Assembly: GCF_003182155.1 (NCBI RefSeq) | Contig: NZ_QGTG01000002.1 | Span: 434,001 to 498,000, forward strand | DNA from: Chitinophaga sp. S165 | Lineage (GTDB): Bacteria; Bacteroidota; Bacteroidia; Chitinophagales; Chitinophagaceae | DNA: 64,000 nt | Reading direction: 5' to 3' | Shown: positions 43,387 through 51,702 of the stretch, piece by piece | Layout of the letters: each line of letters begins with the position of its first letter | Position numbering within the stretch: position 1 is the first letter of the stretch | Notes under the pieces: generated by a model | The model's input: only the letters and a program-made list of their open reading frames with translations | Told to the model about the DNA's origin: nothing | Database searches by the model: none | Made by a program: the position numbers and the translations under genes

Positions 43387-44085
43387 ATGCGCAAAGGAAG
43401 TTCCTTTAACTTACTGTACGCTATCATGTTAGCCGTTCACTTATCAGCTATCTTCTTCCACCTGGACATTCTTTCCTACGTTTCCAAGTTTTTTCTGCCT
43501 TTTATATTGGCAGCTCATTTTATTACAGGCACAGAAGGGGTACCTGCTATATTCCGTGTATCAATGTTGGCAGCATTGTTCTTTTCAGGCTTTGGCGACA
43601 TGTTCCTGTTGTTCTCAGAACAAAGTTCGCTCTTCTTTACCTGTGGCCTGGTCACTTTCATGTTTTCACTCGTATCCTATATCGGTTTCTTCCTGAAGAT
43701 CAGGTATACGAATTACCCGCTTCCGCTATGCCAGTGGCCCTTTATTCTAGGAATGGCTGCAGGCATGATCACATTCATTTTCTTCATGCTGCCTTATCTC
43801 GGCGGAATGATGCTACCAGTACTGCTCTTTGCAGTCACGGCATATATCATGTTACAGTCGGTAAAACATGCCGTCAGGCTCAAAGATCAGCCGTCAGGCT
43901 GGTATGCCCTGGCAGGGGCATGTGTCTATATACTTTCCTGTGCTATTATTGCCATTCACTATTTCTATCAACCCCTGGAGCTGGGCACGTTCTTCATCAT
44001 GCTAACCTACGGGATAGCACAGTGGGGACTGGTAACCGGAGGGCTCCGCTATCTCCAGATGCGCCGGGGCTATGCCGTCCAGTGA
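43387..44085 (+). CDS. YhhN-family membrane protein (lysoplasmalogenase-like)
   Basis: A 232-residue polytopic protein with about seven to eight membrane helices. Family marks are AALFFSGFGDMFLLF and the acidic/His positions in the later helices (SCAIIAIHYFYQPL). Vertebrate TMEM86 relatives hydrolyse the vinyl-ether bond of lysoplasmenyl lipids; the bacterial role is not settled. It follows the kinase by 47 bases without a terminator, so read-through is possible, but no functional link is evident. Confidence 0.8.
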   Translation: MRKGSSFNLLYAIMLAVHLSAIFFHLDILSYVSKFFLPFILAAHFITGTEGVPAIFRVSMLAALFFSGFGDMFLLFSEQSSLFFTCGLVTFMFSLVSYIGFFLKIRYTNYPLPLCQWPFILGMAAGMITFIFFMLPYLGGMMLPVLLFAVTAYIMLQSVKHAVRLKDQPSGWYALAGACVYILSCAIIAIHYFYQPLELGTFFIMLTYGIAQWGLVTGGLRYLQMRRGYAVQ

Positions 44086-44104
44086 ATGGGAACGAATTAA
44101 ACCG

Positions 44105-44112
44105 TACATTTG
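44105..44112 (+). promoter_or_regulatory. Promoter -7 box of nadB
   Basis: TACATTTG, an exact TAnnTTTG match, ends 19 bases before the nadB ATG (44131), giving a leader of about 12-15 nt. The -33 element is not obvious. Confidence 0.5.
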
Positions 44113-44130
44113 GTGTTCGCTTGAGTACTT

Positions 44131-45729
44131 ATGCAACAGACAGATTTCTTAGTGATTGGTTCTGGTATTGCCGGACTTACTTATGCTCTTAAGGTAGCTG
44201 CAGCATGTCCTGATAAAAAAATTACCATTATCACGAAAACACGTGAGGACGAGACCAATACAAAATACGCACAGGGTGGAGTAGCCGTAGTGAATGATCT
44301 TGAGAATGACAGCTTCGAGAAGCACATTGAAGATACGCTGATTGCCGGCGATGGCTTATGCAATGAGCAGATAGTAGAGATAGTCGTAAAGGAAGGGCCG
44401 GAGCGTGTCAACGAGATCATAGAATGGGGTGCCAACTTTGATAAGAATGCCGATGGTGATTTCTCTCTCGGTAAAGAAGGCGGCCATTCTGAATTCAGGG
44501 TGATCCACTATAAGGACGTTACCGGGAAAGAAATTGAGCGCGCCCTGCTGGATGCGGTACATAAAAATCCAAATATAGAACTCGTCACCCACTGCTTTGT
44601 AGTGGACCTCATTACCCAGCACCATTTAGGCTACCTTGTTACTAAAGCCACTCCCGACATTGAGTGTTACGGTGTATATGTACTGAACCTCCTCACTAAT
44701 CAGATCGAGAAGATCCTCAGCCGTATTACAGTATTAGCTACAGGTGGCAATGGCCAGGTGTATCGCAGTACAACCAATCCAATCATCGCCACCGGCGATG
44801 GTGTAGCAATGGTATACCGTGCCAAAGGCAGAATAGAGAACATGGAGTTCATCCAGTTCCATCCAACAGCTTTGTATCAGCCGGGTGTGAACAACGCCTT
44901 CCTGATAACTGAAGCAGTGCGCGGCGATGGTGGCATCCTTCGTAATATCCATGGTGAAGATTTCATGCATAAATATGATCCGCGTCTTTCCCTGGCGCCG
45001 CGCGATATTGTAGCAAGGGCTATAGACAGTGAAATGAAGATCACCGGTACAGAGTATGTATATCTTGATTGCCGTCACATGGACATCGAGAAGTTCACAC
45101 ATCACTTTCCGAACATTTATGATAAGTGCCTTTCTGTAGGTATAGACGTACATAAAGACATGATACCGGTTGCGCCTGCAGCACATTACAGTTGCGGTGG
45201 TATTAAGGTCAATGAATTCGGCCGTACATCCATCAATAACCTGTATGCCTGTGGAGAATGTTCAAGTACAGGTCTGCACGGCGCTAACAGGCTTGCGTCT
45301 AACTCATTGCTGGAAGCAATGGTATTCGCACATCGCTGCTTCGTAGATGGCGTGGAAAGAATTGAGTATACTGCTCACAATGTTGATGTACCTGATTGGA
45401 ATGCAGGGGGTACTACAGCGCCAAAAGAGATGATCCTGATCACGCAGAGCCTTAAGGAGCTGAAGCAGATCATGAGCGACTATCTGGGCATTGTGCGTAC
45501 CAACGAACGTATGCAACGCGCTATCCGGAGGCTTGACATTCTGCATGAAGAAACTGAATTATTATATGAAAGAACTGAGGTATCCCCACAACTGTGTGAA
45601 TTAAGAAACCTGATCACCGTTGGTTACCTCATCGTAAAAGGCGCCGCCTTCCGTAAGGAAAGCCGCGGATTACATTTTAATACTGACTATCCTGATAAGA
45701 GCACCCTGGTACAGAATATTGTGTTATAG
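44131..45729 (+). CDS. nadB: L-aspartate oxidase
   Basis: FAD enzyme oxidising L-aspartate to iminoaspartate, first step of de novo NAD synthesis. 532 residues with the N-terminal FAD motif VIGSGIAGLTYAL, TKYAQGGVAVV, the active-site region EGGHSEFRVIHYKDVTGKEI, MEFIQFHPTAL, LITEAVRGDGGILRN, and the C-terminal flavin signature YACGECSSTGLHGANRLASNSLLE, followed by the helical domain. nadA and nadC are not in this window. It is followed after 11 bases by an acyltransferase gene in the same direction. Confidence 0.96.
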   Translation: MQQTDFLVIGSGIAGLTYALKVAAACPDKKITIITKTREDETNTKYAQGGVAVVNDLENDSFEKHIEDTLIAGDGLCNEQIVEIVVKEGPERVNEIIEWGANFDKNADGDFSLGKEGGHSEFRVIHYKDVTGKEIERALLDAVHKNPNIELVTHCFVVDLITQHHLGYLVTKATPDIECYGVYVLNLLTNQIEKILSRITVLATGGNGQVYRSTTNPIIATGDGVAMVYRAKGRIENMEFIQFHPTALYQPGVNNAFLITEAVRGDGGILRNIHGEDFMHKYDPRLSLAPRDIVARAIDSEMKITGTEYVYLDCRHMDIEKFTHHFPNIYDKCLSVGIDVHKDMIPVAPAAHYSCGGIKVNEFGRTSINNLYACGECSSTGLHGANRLASNSLLEAMVFAHRCFVDGVERIEYTAHNVDVPDWNAGGTTAPKEMILITQSLKELKQIMSDYLGIVRTNERMQRAIRRLDILHEETELLYERTEVSPQLCELRNLITVGYLIVKGAAFRKESRGLHFNTDYPDKSTLVQNIVL

Positions 45730-45740
45730 AAATTGATGAC

Positions 45741-46610
45741 ATGTATTATTTGTTACTGGTATTTATGTACGGCATTTCAATATTGCCGTTATGGTTATTA
45801 TATCGCATAAGTGATGTTTTATACCTGATCATTTATTACATTGTTGGTTACCGCAAGTCAGTAGTATTCGACAATCTGCGTCAGGCATTTCCGGAGAAGA
45901 CTCCCAAAGAGATCACCCGGCTGGCGAAGAAATACTATCTCAATCTCACAGATATGATGGTGGAAACCATCAAACTGCTGACCATGCGCCCTAAAGAATT
46001 GCAGCGTCGTTTTACGTGCGATCTCTCTGTCCTCCATCAGCTATATGCACAAGGCAAGAGCTGCCAGATGCATCTGGGCCATAATTTCAACTGGGAATGG
46101 GCGAACCTCTTCTGCATGCAGGGCGTAAAATTTCCATTTCTTGTAGTCTATATGCCGCTGACCAATAAAGCGGGCGACCGTATGTTCCGGCACTTCCGTG
46201 AAAAGTCGGGCAGCATATTACTGCCTGCGAATGACATTAAGGAGGCTATGCAGCCGTGGATCAATAAACAATATCTTATTGCGCTGGTGGCAGACCAGAA
46301 CCCTGGTAATCCACGGCGTAGTTACTGGTACCCTTTCCTGAACAGGATGACAGCTTTCTATAAAGGGCCTGAAATGACCGCCAGAAGAAGTGATATTCCT
46401 GTAGTATTTGTGGACATCCGGAAAACCAAGAGAGGGTATTATCATGCCACGCTCAAACTGGCATTTGAAGAGCCATCTGCTGTACCTGAAGGAACAGTTA
46501 CCGAATCGTTTGTAAAATACCTGGAGCAGAATATCCGTGAACAACCCCAAGTATGGGTATGGAGTCACAGAAGGTGGAAACATGAATACAGAGGGGAACA
46601 AACAAGCTGA
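45741..46610 (+). CDS. LpxL/HtrB-like lipid A acyltransferase family protein
   Basis: A 289-residue inner-membrane acyltransferase that probably adds a secondary acyl chain to lipid A. N-terminal membrane helix (YLLLVFMYGISILPLWLLYR), conserved NLRQAFPEKTPKEI, the HX4E catalytic motif in LGHNFNWEW, VVYMPLTNKAGDRMF, LVADQNPGNPRR and WVWSHRRWKHE. All are typical of LpxL-family proteins. It starts 11 bases after nadB and its stop codon lies in the left arm of a terminator hairpin, so nadB and this gene form one unit. Confidence 0.92.
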   Translation: MYYLLLVFMYGISILPLWLLYRISDVLYLIIYYIVGYRKSVVFDNLRQAFPEKTPKEITRLAKKYYLNLTDMMVETIKLLTMRPKELQRRFTCDLSVLHQLYAQGKSCQMHLGHNFNWEWANLFCMQGVKFPFLVVYMPLTNKAGDRMFRHFREKSGSILLPANDIKEAMQPWINKQYLIALVADQNPGNPRRSYWYPFLNRMTAFYKGPEMTARRSDIPVVFVDIRKTKRGYYHATLKLAFEEPSAVPEGTVTESFVKYLEQNIREQPQVWVWSHRRWKHEYRGEQTS

Positions 46611-46641
46611 ATTGACCGGCAACATGCTGGTCAATTCAGCT
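46605..46641. terminator. Terminator between convergent acyltransferase and BON genes
   Basis: Perfect 13-bp stem (46605-46617 / 46629-46641) with 11-base loop, overlapping the acyltransferase stop codon. T-runs are weak on both sides. Confidence 0.75.
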
Positions 46642-46648
46642 GATCAAT

Positions 46649-46981
46649 CTATTTCGTAGCAGTACTGTCTTTCATCATAGATGTGTCAGTAGCTGCTGGT
46701 GGGGGTGGCGGAGGAACTGCGGCCTGCACCATAATATTATTTGTAACGGCTTTTACCCCGCTTACGCCTTTAACTGCATCTTCTGCAGCCATTTTAGACG
46801 CATCGTCAGGTACTTCACCACTGAGGGTTACCACTCCTTCTTTCACTTCAGCACTGACACCCGGAGTAGCCGTCAGTTTCTCATTAACGGATTGCTGAAC
46901 ATTTGTGTCACTAGGCTGACAAGCAAATAAGCATACGGCCAGGAACATCATTCCAGCCATCAGGAAAGTTCTACATTTCAT
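46649..46981 (-). CDS. BON-domain lipoprotein
   Basis: Short envelope lipoprotein of 110 residues: signal with lipobox LFAC (MAGMMFLAVCLFACQ), a single BON domain (about 28-88; VQQSVNEKLTATPGVSAEVK, GVVTLSGEVPDDASKMAAED), then a proline run (six prolines) and a Ser/Thr-rich tail. BON domains bind membranes or peptidoglycan-linked partners and often accompany osmotic or envelope stress. Monocistronic and convergent with the acyltransferase. Confidence 0.9.
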   Translation of the reverse strand: MKCRTFLMAGMMFLAVCLFACQPSDTNVQQSVNEKLTATPGVSAEVKEGVVTLSGEVPDDASKMAAEDAVKGVSGVKAVTNNIMVQAAVPPPPPPAATDTSMMKDSTATK

Positions 46982-47054
46982 GGTTAAAAGTTTAACATTT
47001 TAAAACAAATAACATGCTAGACTGCAGGATTGTTCTGTCGCAAACTACTGTTAA

Positions 47055-47864
47055 TCAACCATTATCCGCAAACCCGGGATACAATGTCATACCGCCATCC
47101 ACAAAAAGTGTAGTTCCTGTTACATAATCGCTTTCATCGCTGGCCAGCCACACCGCTGCTTTTGCTACATCTTCAGGCACTCCCACCCTACCATATGGGA
47201 TCAATTCCAATAGCTTTTTCTCGTCTTCCGGGGTATCCCAGGCATCTTCGTTAATACGGGTTTTAATAGCACCGGGCGCCAGACTGTTTACCCTTATTTT
47301 ATGCGGGGCCAGCTCCTGTGCCATAGACTGCATCAACAGTTTCACGCCACCTTTGCTGGCAGCATAGTTTACATGGCCTGCCCATGGTATTACCTCATGC
47401 ACACTACTCATACAGATGATCTTACCGGCAGCTTTTGAACGTCCTTCCACTACTCCCCGTCGCTTAAACTCCCGGGCGGCTTCCCTTGCGCAAAGGAACT
47501 GACCTGTAAGATTGGTATCGATCACCTTATTCCATTGTTCAAGGGTCATATCCAGCAGTGAGGCATCCTGTTGGATGCCAGCATTGGCCACCACTATATC
47601 GACCGTACCAAAGCGGGAAATTATTTCCGCAAACATGGCTTTCACCTCCTCTTCCTTGCTGATGTCACATTGCTGCACAAAACCATCGCTACCAGCAGCT
47701 TTGATCTTTTCCAGTACTTCTTCTGCAGCCTTCCGGCTCTTGTCGCTGTGATGGTTCACTATCACTTTGGCGCCGGCTTCACCGAAGGCCCTGGCTATAG
47801 CGGCACCTATACCGCTGCTGCTGCCGGTAACAAGTGCAATTTGTCCGTCTAAAAGTTTGCCCAT
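47055..47864 (-). CDS. Short-chain dehydrogenase/reductase, glucose 1-dehydrogenase-like
   Basis: Classical SDR of 269 residues from the ATG at 47864 (MGKLLDGQIALVTG); an ATG at 47951 would add 29 residues and overlap the terminator upstream. NAD(P) motif TGSSSGIG, NAG in VVANAGIQ, catalytic Ser-Tyr-Lys (MSSVHEV; NYAASKGG), and DGGMTLYPGF at the C-terminus. The sequence resembles glucose 1-dehydrogenase-type SDRs but substrate cannot be told. It lies after the terminator of the rhodanese gene, so it has its own promoter. Confidence 0.9.
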   Translation of the reverse strand: MGKLLDGQIALVTGSSSGIGAAIARAFGEAGAKVIVNHHSDKSRKAAEEVLEKIKAAGSDGFVQQCDISKEEEVKAMFAEIISRFGTVDIVVANAGIQQDASLLDMTLEQWNKVIDTNLTGQFLCAREAAREFKRRGVVEGRSKAAGKIICMSSVHEVIPWAGHVNYAASKGGVKLLMQSMAQELAPHKIRVNSLAPGAIKTRINEDAWDTPEDEKKLLELIPYGRVGVPEDVAKAAVWLASDESDYVTGTTLFVDGGMTLYPGFADNG

Positions 47865-47912
47865 TACATGGTTTTCCAATAAAGGGTCAAAAAGCATACC
47901 TGCAAAAACAAA

Positions 47913-47943
47913 AAGGTCCCGCAGACATACTGCGGGACCTTTC
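47913..47943 (-). terminator. Strong rho-independent terminator
   Basis: Perfect 13-bp GC-rich stem (47913-47925 / 47931-47943), 5-base loop; on the minus strand it runs into TTTTTGTTTTT, ending the persulfide dioxygenase gene. Confidence 0.93.
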
Positions 47944-47961
47944 ATTTTCAATATCTTAATA

Positions 47962-49365
47962 TTAGTTTAATACGTTCTTTTCTTGAACAACCTTCAAGCC
48001 TTCCTGATTTTTCATAGCATTAAAACCACCTTCCACATTACGCAGGTTGTGAATACCTTCCCGTTTCATCATAGAACAGGCAATAATGCTGCGGTAACCA
48101 CCCTGACAATGTACATACAGATTGTGATTATCGTCAAAATCAGCCAGATTTCCGGGGTCTGTCATATCACTGAGCGTGATATTCATCGCACCTTCGATAT
48201 GGCCGTCTGCATACTCTGCAGGCTTGCGCACGTCCACAATTACCAGGTTATGATCATGCGGAAGATCCATTGCCAGTTCATCTGGTTCAACTGTGATGAT
48301 CAGGTCACGTTCTTCTCCTGCATCTATCCAGGCCTCATAACCACCTTCCAGGTAACCGGCAACATGGTCAAACCCAACACGGGCAAGACGTACTATGGTT
48401 TCTTCTTCTTTACCGGGACTGGTCACTAATATGATCTCTTCACCGAATGGCAACAGGCTGCCTGCCCATTCAGCAAAACGTCCTTCGAGGCCGATACTGA
48501 GGGAACCTGGTACAAATCCTTCAGCAAATTCCGCTGCCGGACGCGTATCAAGGATCAGGACCTCGTTCTTCATTTTCTCTTTGAATTCTGCGATGGATAA
48601 TGGACGGTTGCTCTTTTCCATTACTGCCTGTAATGCATCATATCCTTCTTTATTGATACGGGCATTAATGGGGAAATAGGAAGGAGGCGTATTAAGGCCT
48701 GAAGTTACTTCTTTGATGAATTCCTCTTTATCGGTAGCCTTCAATGCATAGTTTGTACTCTTTTCATCACCGAGTGTGCTGTAGGTGTGAGGCCCCAGAT
48801 TTTTACCACAGGAAGAGCCTGGGCCGTGTGCAGGATATACGATCACATTATCGGGCAGTACTTTGATCTTGTTATTCAGAGAATCATACAGGTATCCGGC
48901 CAGTTCTTCTTTGGTAAGATTACCACTGAACAGGTCAGGACGGCCAACGTCTCCAACAAAAAGTGTATCGCCGGTAAATACGCTATGAGGCTGCCCTGCT
49001 TCATCAGTTAACAGGTAGCAGGTAGATTCAAGTGTATGACCGGGTGTATGTAATACTTCCAGGGTAAGTTTACCAATAGTGAATTTCTCCCCGTCTTTAG
49101 CGAGATATATCGGAAAGTTGGTAACAGCTTCCGGTCCGTAAACGATAGGAGCATTGGTAGCAGCAGCTAGGTCAAGGTGTCCCGAGACAAAATCTGCGTG
49201 AAAGTGGGTTTCGAAAATATACTTTATTGTAGCGTTACGCTCTTTAGCCAGATCAAGGTAAGCATCTATATCCCTTAAAGGATCTATCACAACAGCTTCT
49301 CCCCCGGACTCAATAAAGTAGGCAGCTTCTGATAAGCAATTAGTATAAAGTTGCTTGACGAACAT
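47962..49365 (-). CDS. CstB-like persulfide dioxygenase with two rhodanese domains
   Basis: A 467-residue sulfur-detoxifying enzyme from the ATG at 49365 (MFVKQLYTN); the ATG at 49518 is unlikely. Metallo-beta-lactamase domain (1-250) with THFHADFVSGH (His54, His56, Asp58), TPGH (His110) and TGD (Asp133), of the persulfide dioxygenase type; then a rhodanese fold without the catalytic Cys (about 270-355, LVTSPGKEEE at that place); then an active rhodanese (Cys420 in HCQGGYRS). This is the order of staphylococcal CstB, which oxidises persulfides and forms thiosulfate. A TAAATTTG box lies 16 bases before the ATG. An ArsR gene lies directly upstream. Confidence 0.92.
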   Translation of the reverse strand: MFVKQLYTNCLSEAAYFIESGGEAVVIDPLRDIDAYLDLAKERNATIKYIFETHFHADFVSGHLDLAAATNAPIVYGPEAVTNFPIYLAKDGEKFTIGKLTLEVLHTPGHTLESTCYLLTDEAGQPHSVFTGDTLFVGDVGRPDLFSGNLTKEELAGYLYDSLNNKIKVLPDNVIVYPAHGPGSSCGKNLGPHTYSTLGDEKSTNYALKATDKEEFIKEVTSGLNTPPSYFPINARINKEGYDALQAVMEKSNRPLSIAEFKEKMKNEVLILDTRPAAEFAEGFVPGSLSIGLEGRFAEWAGSLLPFGEEIILVTSPGKEEETIVRLARVGFDHVAGYLEGGYEAWIDAGEERDLIITVEPDELAMDLPHDHNLVIVDVRKPAEYADGHIEGAMNITLSDMTDPGNLADFDDNHNLYVHCQGGYRSIIACSMMKREGIHNLRNVEGGFNAMKNQEGLKVVQEKNVLN

Positions 49366-49380
49366 GGTTTTTGATTTCTG

Positions 49381-49388
49381 CAAATTTA
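49381..49388 (-). promoter_or_regulatory. Promoter -7 box of the persulfide dioxygenase gene
   Basis: Minus-strand TAAATTTG, exact TAnnTTTG match, ending 16 bases before the ATG at 49365. A small dyad CGGAT-TT-ATCCG (49389-49400) overlaps its upstream side. Confidence 0.6.
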
Positions 49389-49422
49389 CGGATTTATCCG
49401 CGGAGGAACATCTGACAAAAAG

Positions 49423-49438
49423 GCCATATGTATATGGC
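49423..49438. promoter_or_regulatory. Candidate operator dyad
   Basis: GCCATAT-GT-ATATGGC, a perfect 7-bp inverted repeat with a 2-bp spacer, about 50 bp upstream of the expected start of the persulfide dioxygenase mRNA. ArsR regulators bind such short dyads, and one is encoded just upstream; binding is inferred. Confidence 0.45.
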
Positions 49439-49529
49439 ACAAAATTGTGTCCCGTTATTTGCATAACCGGTATAAAACCTAATGCTTTGTTGCATGTCGC
49501 GGTGACATACAAATGCATTTAAAAAATCA

Positions 49530-49571
49530 GAGCCTAACTAAAAGTTCTTTTACTTACTCTTAGTTAGGCTC
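49530..49571 (-). terminator. Rho-independent terminator of the ArsR gene
   Basis: Perfect 12-bp stem (49530-49541 / 49560-49571). Read on the minus strand it is followed by TGATTTTTTAAA. Confidence 0.88.
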
Positions 49572-49614
49572 AAATATTTTTTGTACTCTGTTCGACCAGT
49601 ACTCCAAAACCAGA

Positions 49615-49974
49615 TTAGCCTACCAGCTCCTCTACGAATTTGGCAACTTCAGCTATACGTTGTTTGTTGATCGTATAGTGAATGAATTTACCATCTCTCT
49701 CTGTAATCACAATGCCGGCACGGCGCAGAATAGCCAGATGCTGTGAAGCTACTGACTGCTCGAGACGCAGCTTAACGTAGATTTCAGTTACTGTCATTTT
49801 TTTGTGATCTTCCAGCAACTTAATCATTTGCTGGCGCAACTTATGGTTTATCGCACGCAAAACCATAGCTGCCTTCTTAACGGCAATGTAATCCAATTTA
49901 ATTTGGTCTTTTTCATTGGTACCTCTAGAAATAATAAGAGTATTAGAAGAGGTCGTTAATAATGTTTTTTCCAT
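49615..49974 (-). CDS. ArsR-family winged-helix regulator without cysteine
   Basis: A 119-residue DNA-binding protein. Core about 30-115: LRAINHKLRQQMIKLLEDHK, recognition region VKLRLEQSVASQHLAILRRA, wing VITERDGKFIHYTINKQRI. It has no cysteine at all, so it lacks both the thiol switch of BigR/SqrR and the metal sites of ArsR/CadC types; the sensing mode is unknown. It lies upstream of the CstB-like gene on the same strand but ends in its own terminator. A TATTTTTG box (minus, 50069-50076) implies a leader of about 90 nt. Confidence 0.9.
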   Translation of the reverse strand: MEKTLLTTSSNTLIISRGTNEKDQIKLDYIAVKKAAMVLRAINHKLRQQMIKLLEDHKKMTVTEIYVKLRLEQSVASQHLAILRRAGIVITERDGKFIHYTINKQRIAEVAKFVEELVG

Positions 49975-50068
49975 CGCATAATAGTTTTAAAAAATGATGA
50001 AATGAAAGGGATCAACGGACAGTAAACCCATAACTTGTTAGAAAACAATAACCGGGTATCGATTTATA

Positions 50069-50076
50069 CAAAAATA
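50069..50076 (-). promoter_or_regulatory. Promoter -7 box of the ArsR gene
   Basis: Minus-strand TATTTTTG, exact TAnnTTTG match, about 95 bases before the ATG. The 5' leader would be long by the standards of this window. Confidence 0.45.
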
Positions 50077-50268
50077 TAATATTAGTCGTAATAAAAAAAA
50101 CTTCTATACCTTATTTTTTAATATATGGATGCCGTTTACTTGCCAAATAAACATAATTTGACATTTCCATGACACAAATTAACGTAAGTGTAGGGATTAC
50201 GCTTCTTGATAAGACATAAAAAGCCTGTTATCATGGAAATGAAGGTCATTTTTTACATTACAAATGAC

Positions 50269-50946
50269 CTATTTCTTCATTGTAGAGTGGAAAGGTTTGA
50301 GGTAAAAGGGACTGAAATAAGCTACATCTTCGAATGCTTTCCGTTCATAAGCTGCAGTAGCCAGCGGCACCATATCCGCAGCATTTAATATATAAGGAAC
50401 AAACAAGGCGTTTACATGTGGCGACATCAATTGCTGCCATTTATCACTGCCATTACCAAAGAAATAAGTCTTCTTTTTTGCTATTTGTTGGCTGAAAGCA
50501 TCTGCTGTGAGTATTAACGCATGCGGGGCTACTGTAATATTCAGAGAAGCGTCATATACAGCAGTATATACTTCCATTCTGCGAGCATCCAGCATAGGGC
50601 AATACAAGGCATCAGCGTCTCTCACTTCAGATAATACGCCTTGCGCCATCATCTGTAATGTGGATACTGCTATCAATGGTTTTTCCCAGGTATAGCACAG
50701 ACCTTTTGCAGTCGCCACACCTACACGTAATCCGGTATACGAACCCGGGCCCGCACTAACGGCAATAGCATCAAGGTCTTTCGGTGTTACCTGCTGCTGA
50801 CGCATGATCTCCTGAATAAACAATACCATACTGGCAGCATGGTCTTGTTGTTTATCATTCACTAATGTCTGTAAAGGCTGCCCATCTTTTGAAAGGCAAA
50901 CAGAACCAACTGAAGTAGCAGTATCGATATGCAGTATTAAAGACAA
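50269..50946 (-). CDS. tsaB: tRNA t6A37 biosynthesis protein TsaB
   Basis: Partner of TsaD in making threonylcarbamoyladenosine at tRNA position 37. 225 residues with the ASKHA fold marks MSLILHIDTATSVGSVCLSK, DHAASMVLFIQEIM, IAVSAGPGSYTGLRVGVATAKGL and MLDARRMEVYTAVYD. It starts 14 bases after the stop of the 3-hydroxyacyl-CoA dehydrogenase-like gene and is probably co-transcribed with it. A weak 9-bp hairpin (50243-50251 / 50262-50270) overlaps its stop codon. Confidence 0.95.
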   Translation of the reverse strand: MSLILHIDTATSVGSVCLSKDGQPLQTLVNDKQQDHAASMVLFIQEIMRQQQVTPKDLDAIAVSAGPGSYTGLRVGVATAKGLCYTWEKPLIAVSTLQMMAQGVLSEVRDADALYCPMLDARRMEVYTAVYDASLNITVAPHALILTADAFSQQIAKKKTYFFGNGSDKWQQLMSPHVNALFVPYILNAADMVPLATAAYERKAFEDVAYFSPFYLKPFHSTMKK

Positions 50947-50960
50947 TGTATACAGTTTAA

Positions 50961-51647
50961 TTATTTCACGGCGGTTACGTCTATACCCGCTTCCTGTGCC
51001 AATAAAGTACTTATTTTATATCGTTCGTTGCCCGTCGCATTATACACAGCATTTAGCACGCCATATACTTGTCTGACGCCAATCTCTTCACACCATTCGA
51101 AGGGCCCTTTAGGATAGTTTGTTCCCAGCCGCATTGCGATGTTGATATCATCTCTGGATGCAGTACCTTCTTCAGCAGCCATGTATGCTTCGTTAATGAT
51201 CATACATATTACTCTGGGCGTAACTAATCCTACCCGGTCTTCCACTATTTCATATTTCCAGCCTAATTCATTCATAATATGCACCAGCTGGAGCTTCTGT
51301 TCTTCTTCTATTACTGAAACTTCTGTAACAGGCATGGCCACAAATCCTGGCAACCAGTTACAGCCGATCAGGTTAAAACCCTGTTCAAATGCGTAATTAT
51401 TCATCACATCAGCGAGTGATGTTTTTACAATTGACGCCAGAACCGGCACCTGCGGATATTTTGCATAAATACCGGCCCGCTCCAAATGTTCATCAAAATC
51501 CAGGTCAATGACCAGCCCGAAATCTTCCAGCGTCGCTATACGTTCTGCCGTAGTAACCTGCTGCACCCGGTGCCCACTTAAACCACCCTTTTGAAGGAAA
51601 GCAGCATAAAGTGGCTCCATTCCTATAACGAGGATATTCATGTGCAA
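50961..51647 (-). CDS. 3-hydroxyacyl-CoA dehydrogenase homologue, probably inactive
   Basis: A 228-residue protein whose C-terminal part (about 130-225; EDRVGLVTPRVICMIINEAY, NIAMRLGTNYPKGPFEWCEE) is a clear 3-hydroxyacyl-CoA dehydrogenase C-terminal domain. The N-terminal Rossmann half is shortened and lacks GxGxxG (ILVIGMEPLYAAF), and the catalytic His of HFFNP is replaced (Asn97 in GCNWLPGF). Oxidation of hydroxyacyl-CoA is thus unlikely. Start is the ATG at 51647 or, equally, 51641. It is divergent from ridA with 55 bp between and upstream of tsaB. Confidence 0.85.
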   Translation of the reverse strand: MHMNILVIGMEPLYAAFLQKGGLSGHRVQQVTTAERIATLEDFGLVIDLDFDEHLERAGIYAKYPQVPVLASIVKTSLADVMNNYAFEQGFNLIGCNWLPGFVAMPVTEVSVIEEEQKLQLVHIMNELGWKYEIVEDRVGLVTPRVICMIINEAYMAAEEGTASRDDINIAMRLGTNYPKGPFEWCEEIGVRQVYGVLNAVYNATGNERYKISTLLAQEAGIDVTAVK

Positions 51648-51655
51648 AATTTTCG

Positions 51656-51697
51656 CAAACCTATTAATTAATAACTAATAATAAGACCCTATTTTTA
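51656..51697. promoter_or_regulatory. Back-to-back promoters of the 3HCDH-like gene and ridA
   Basis: Minus: TAGGTTTG (51656-51663), 9 bases before the ATG at 51647. Plus: TATTTTTA (51690-51697), 6 bases before the ridA ATG. Both leave little or no 5' leader; the whole divergent region is 55 bp. Confidence 0.5.
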
Positions 51698-51702
51698 CGC
51701 CC

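Noticed and set aside
50243..50270. Terminator of tsaB
   Set aside because: A 9-bp stem is present but A/T-rich, and no T-run follows on the minus strand; not strong enough to list.
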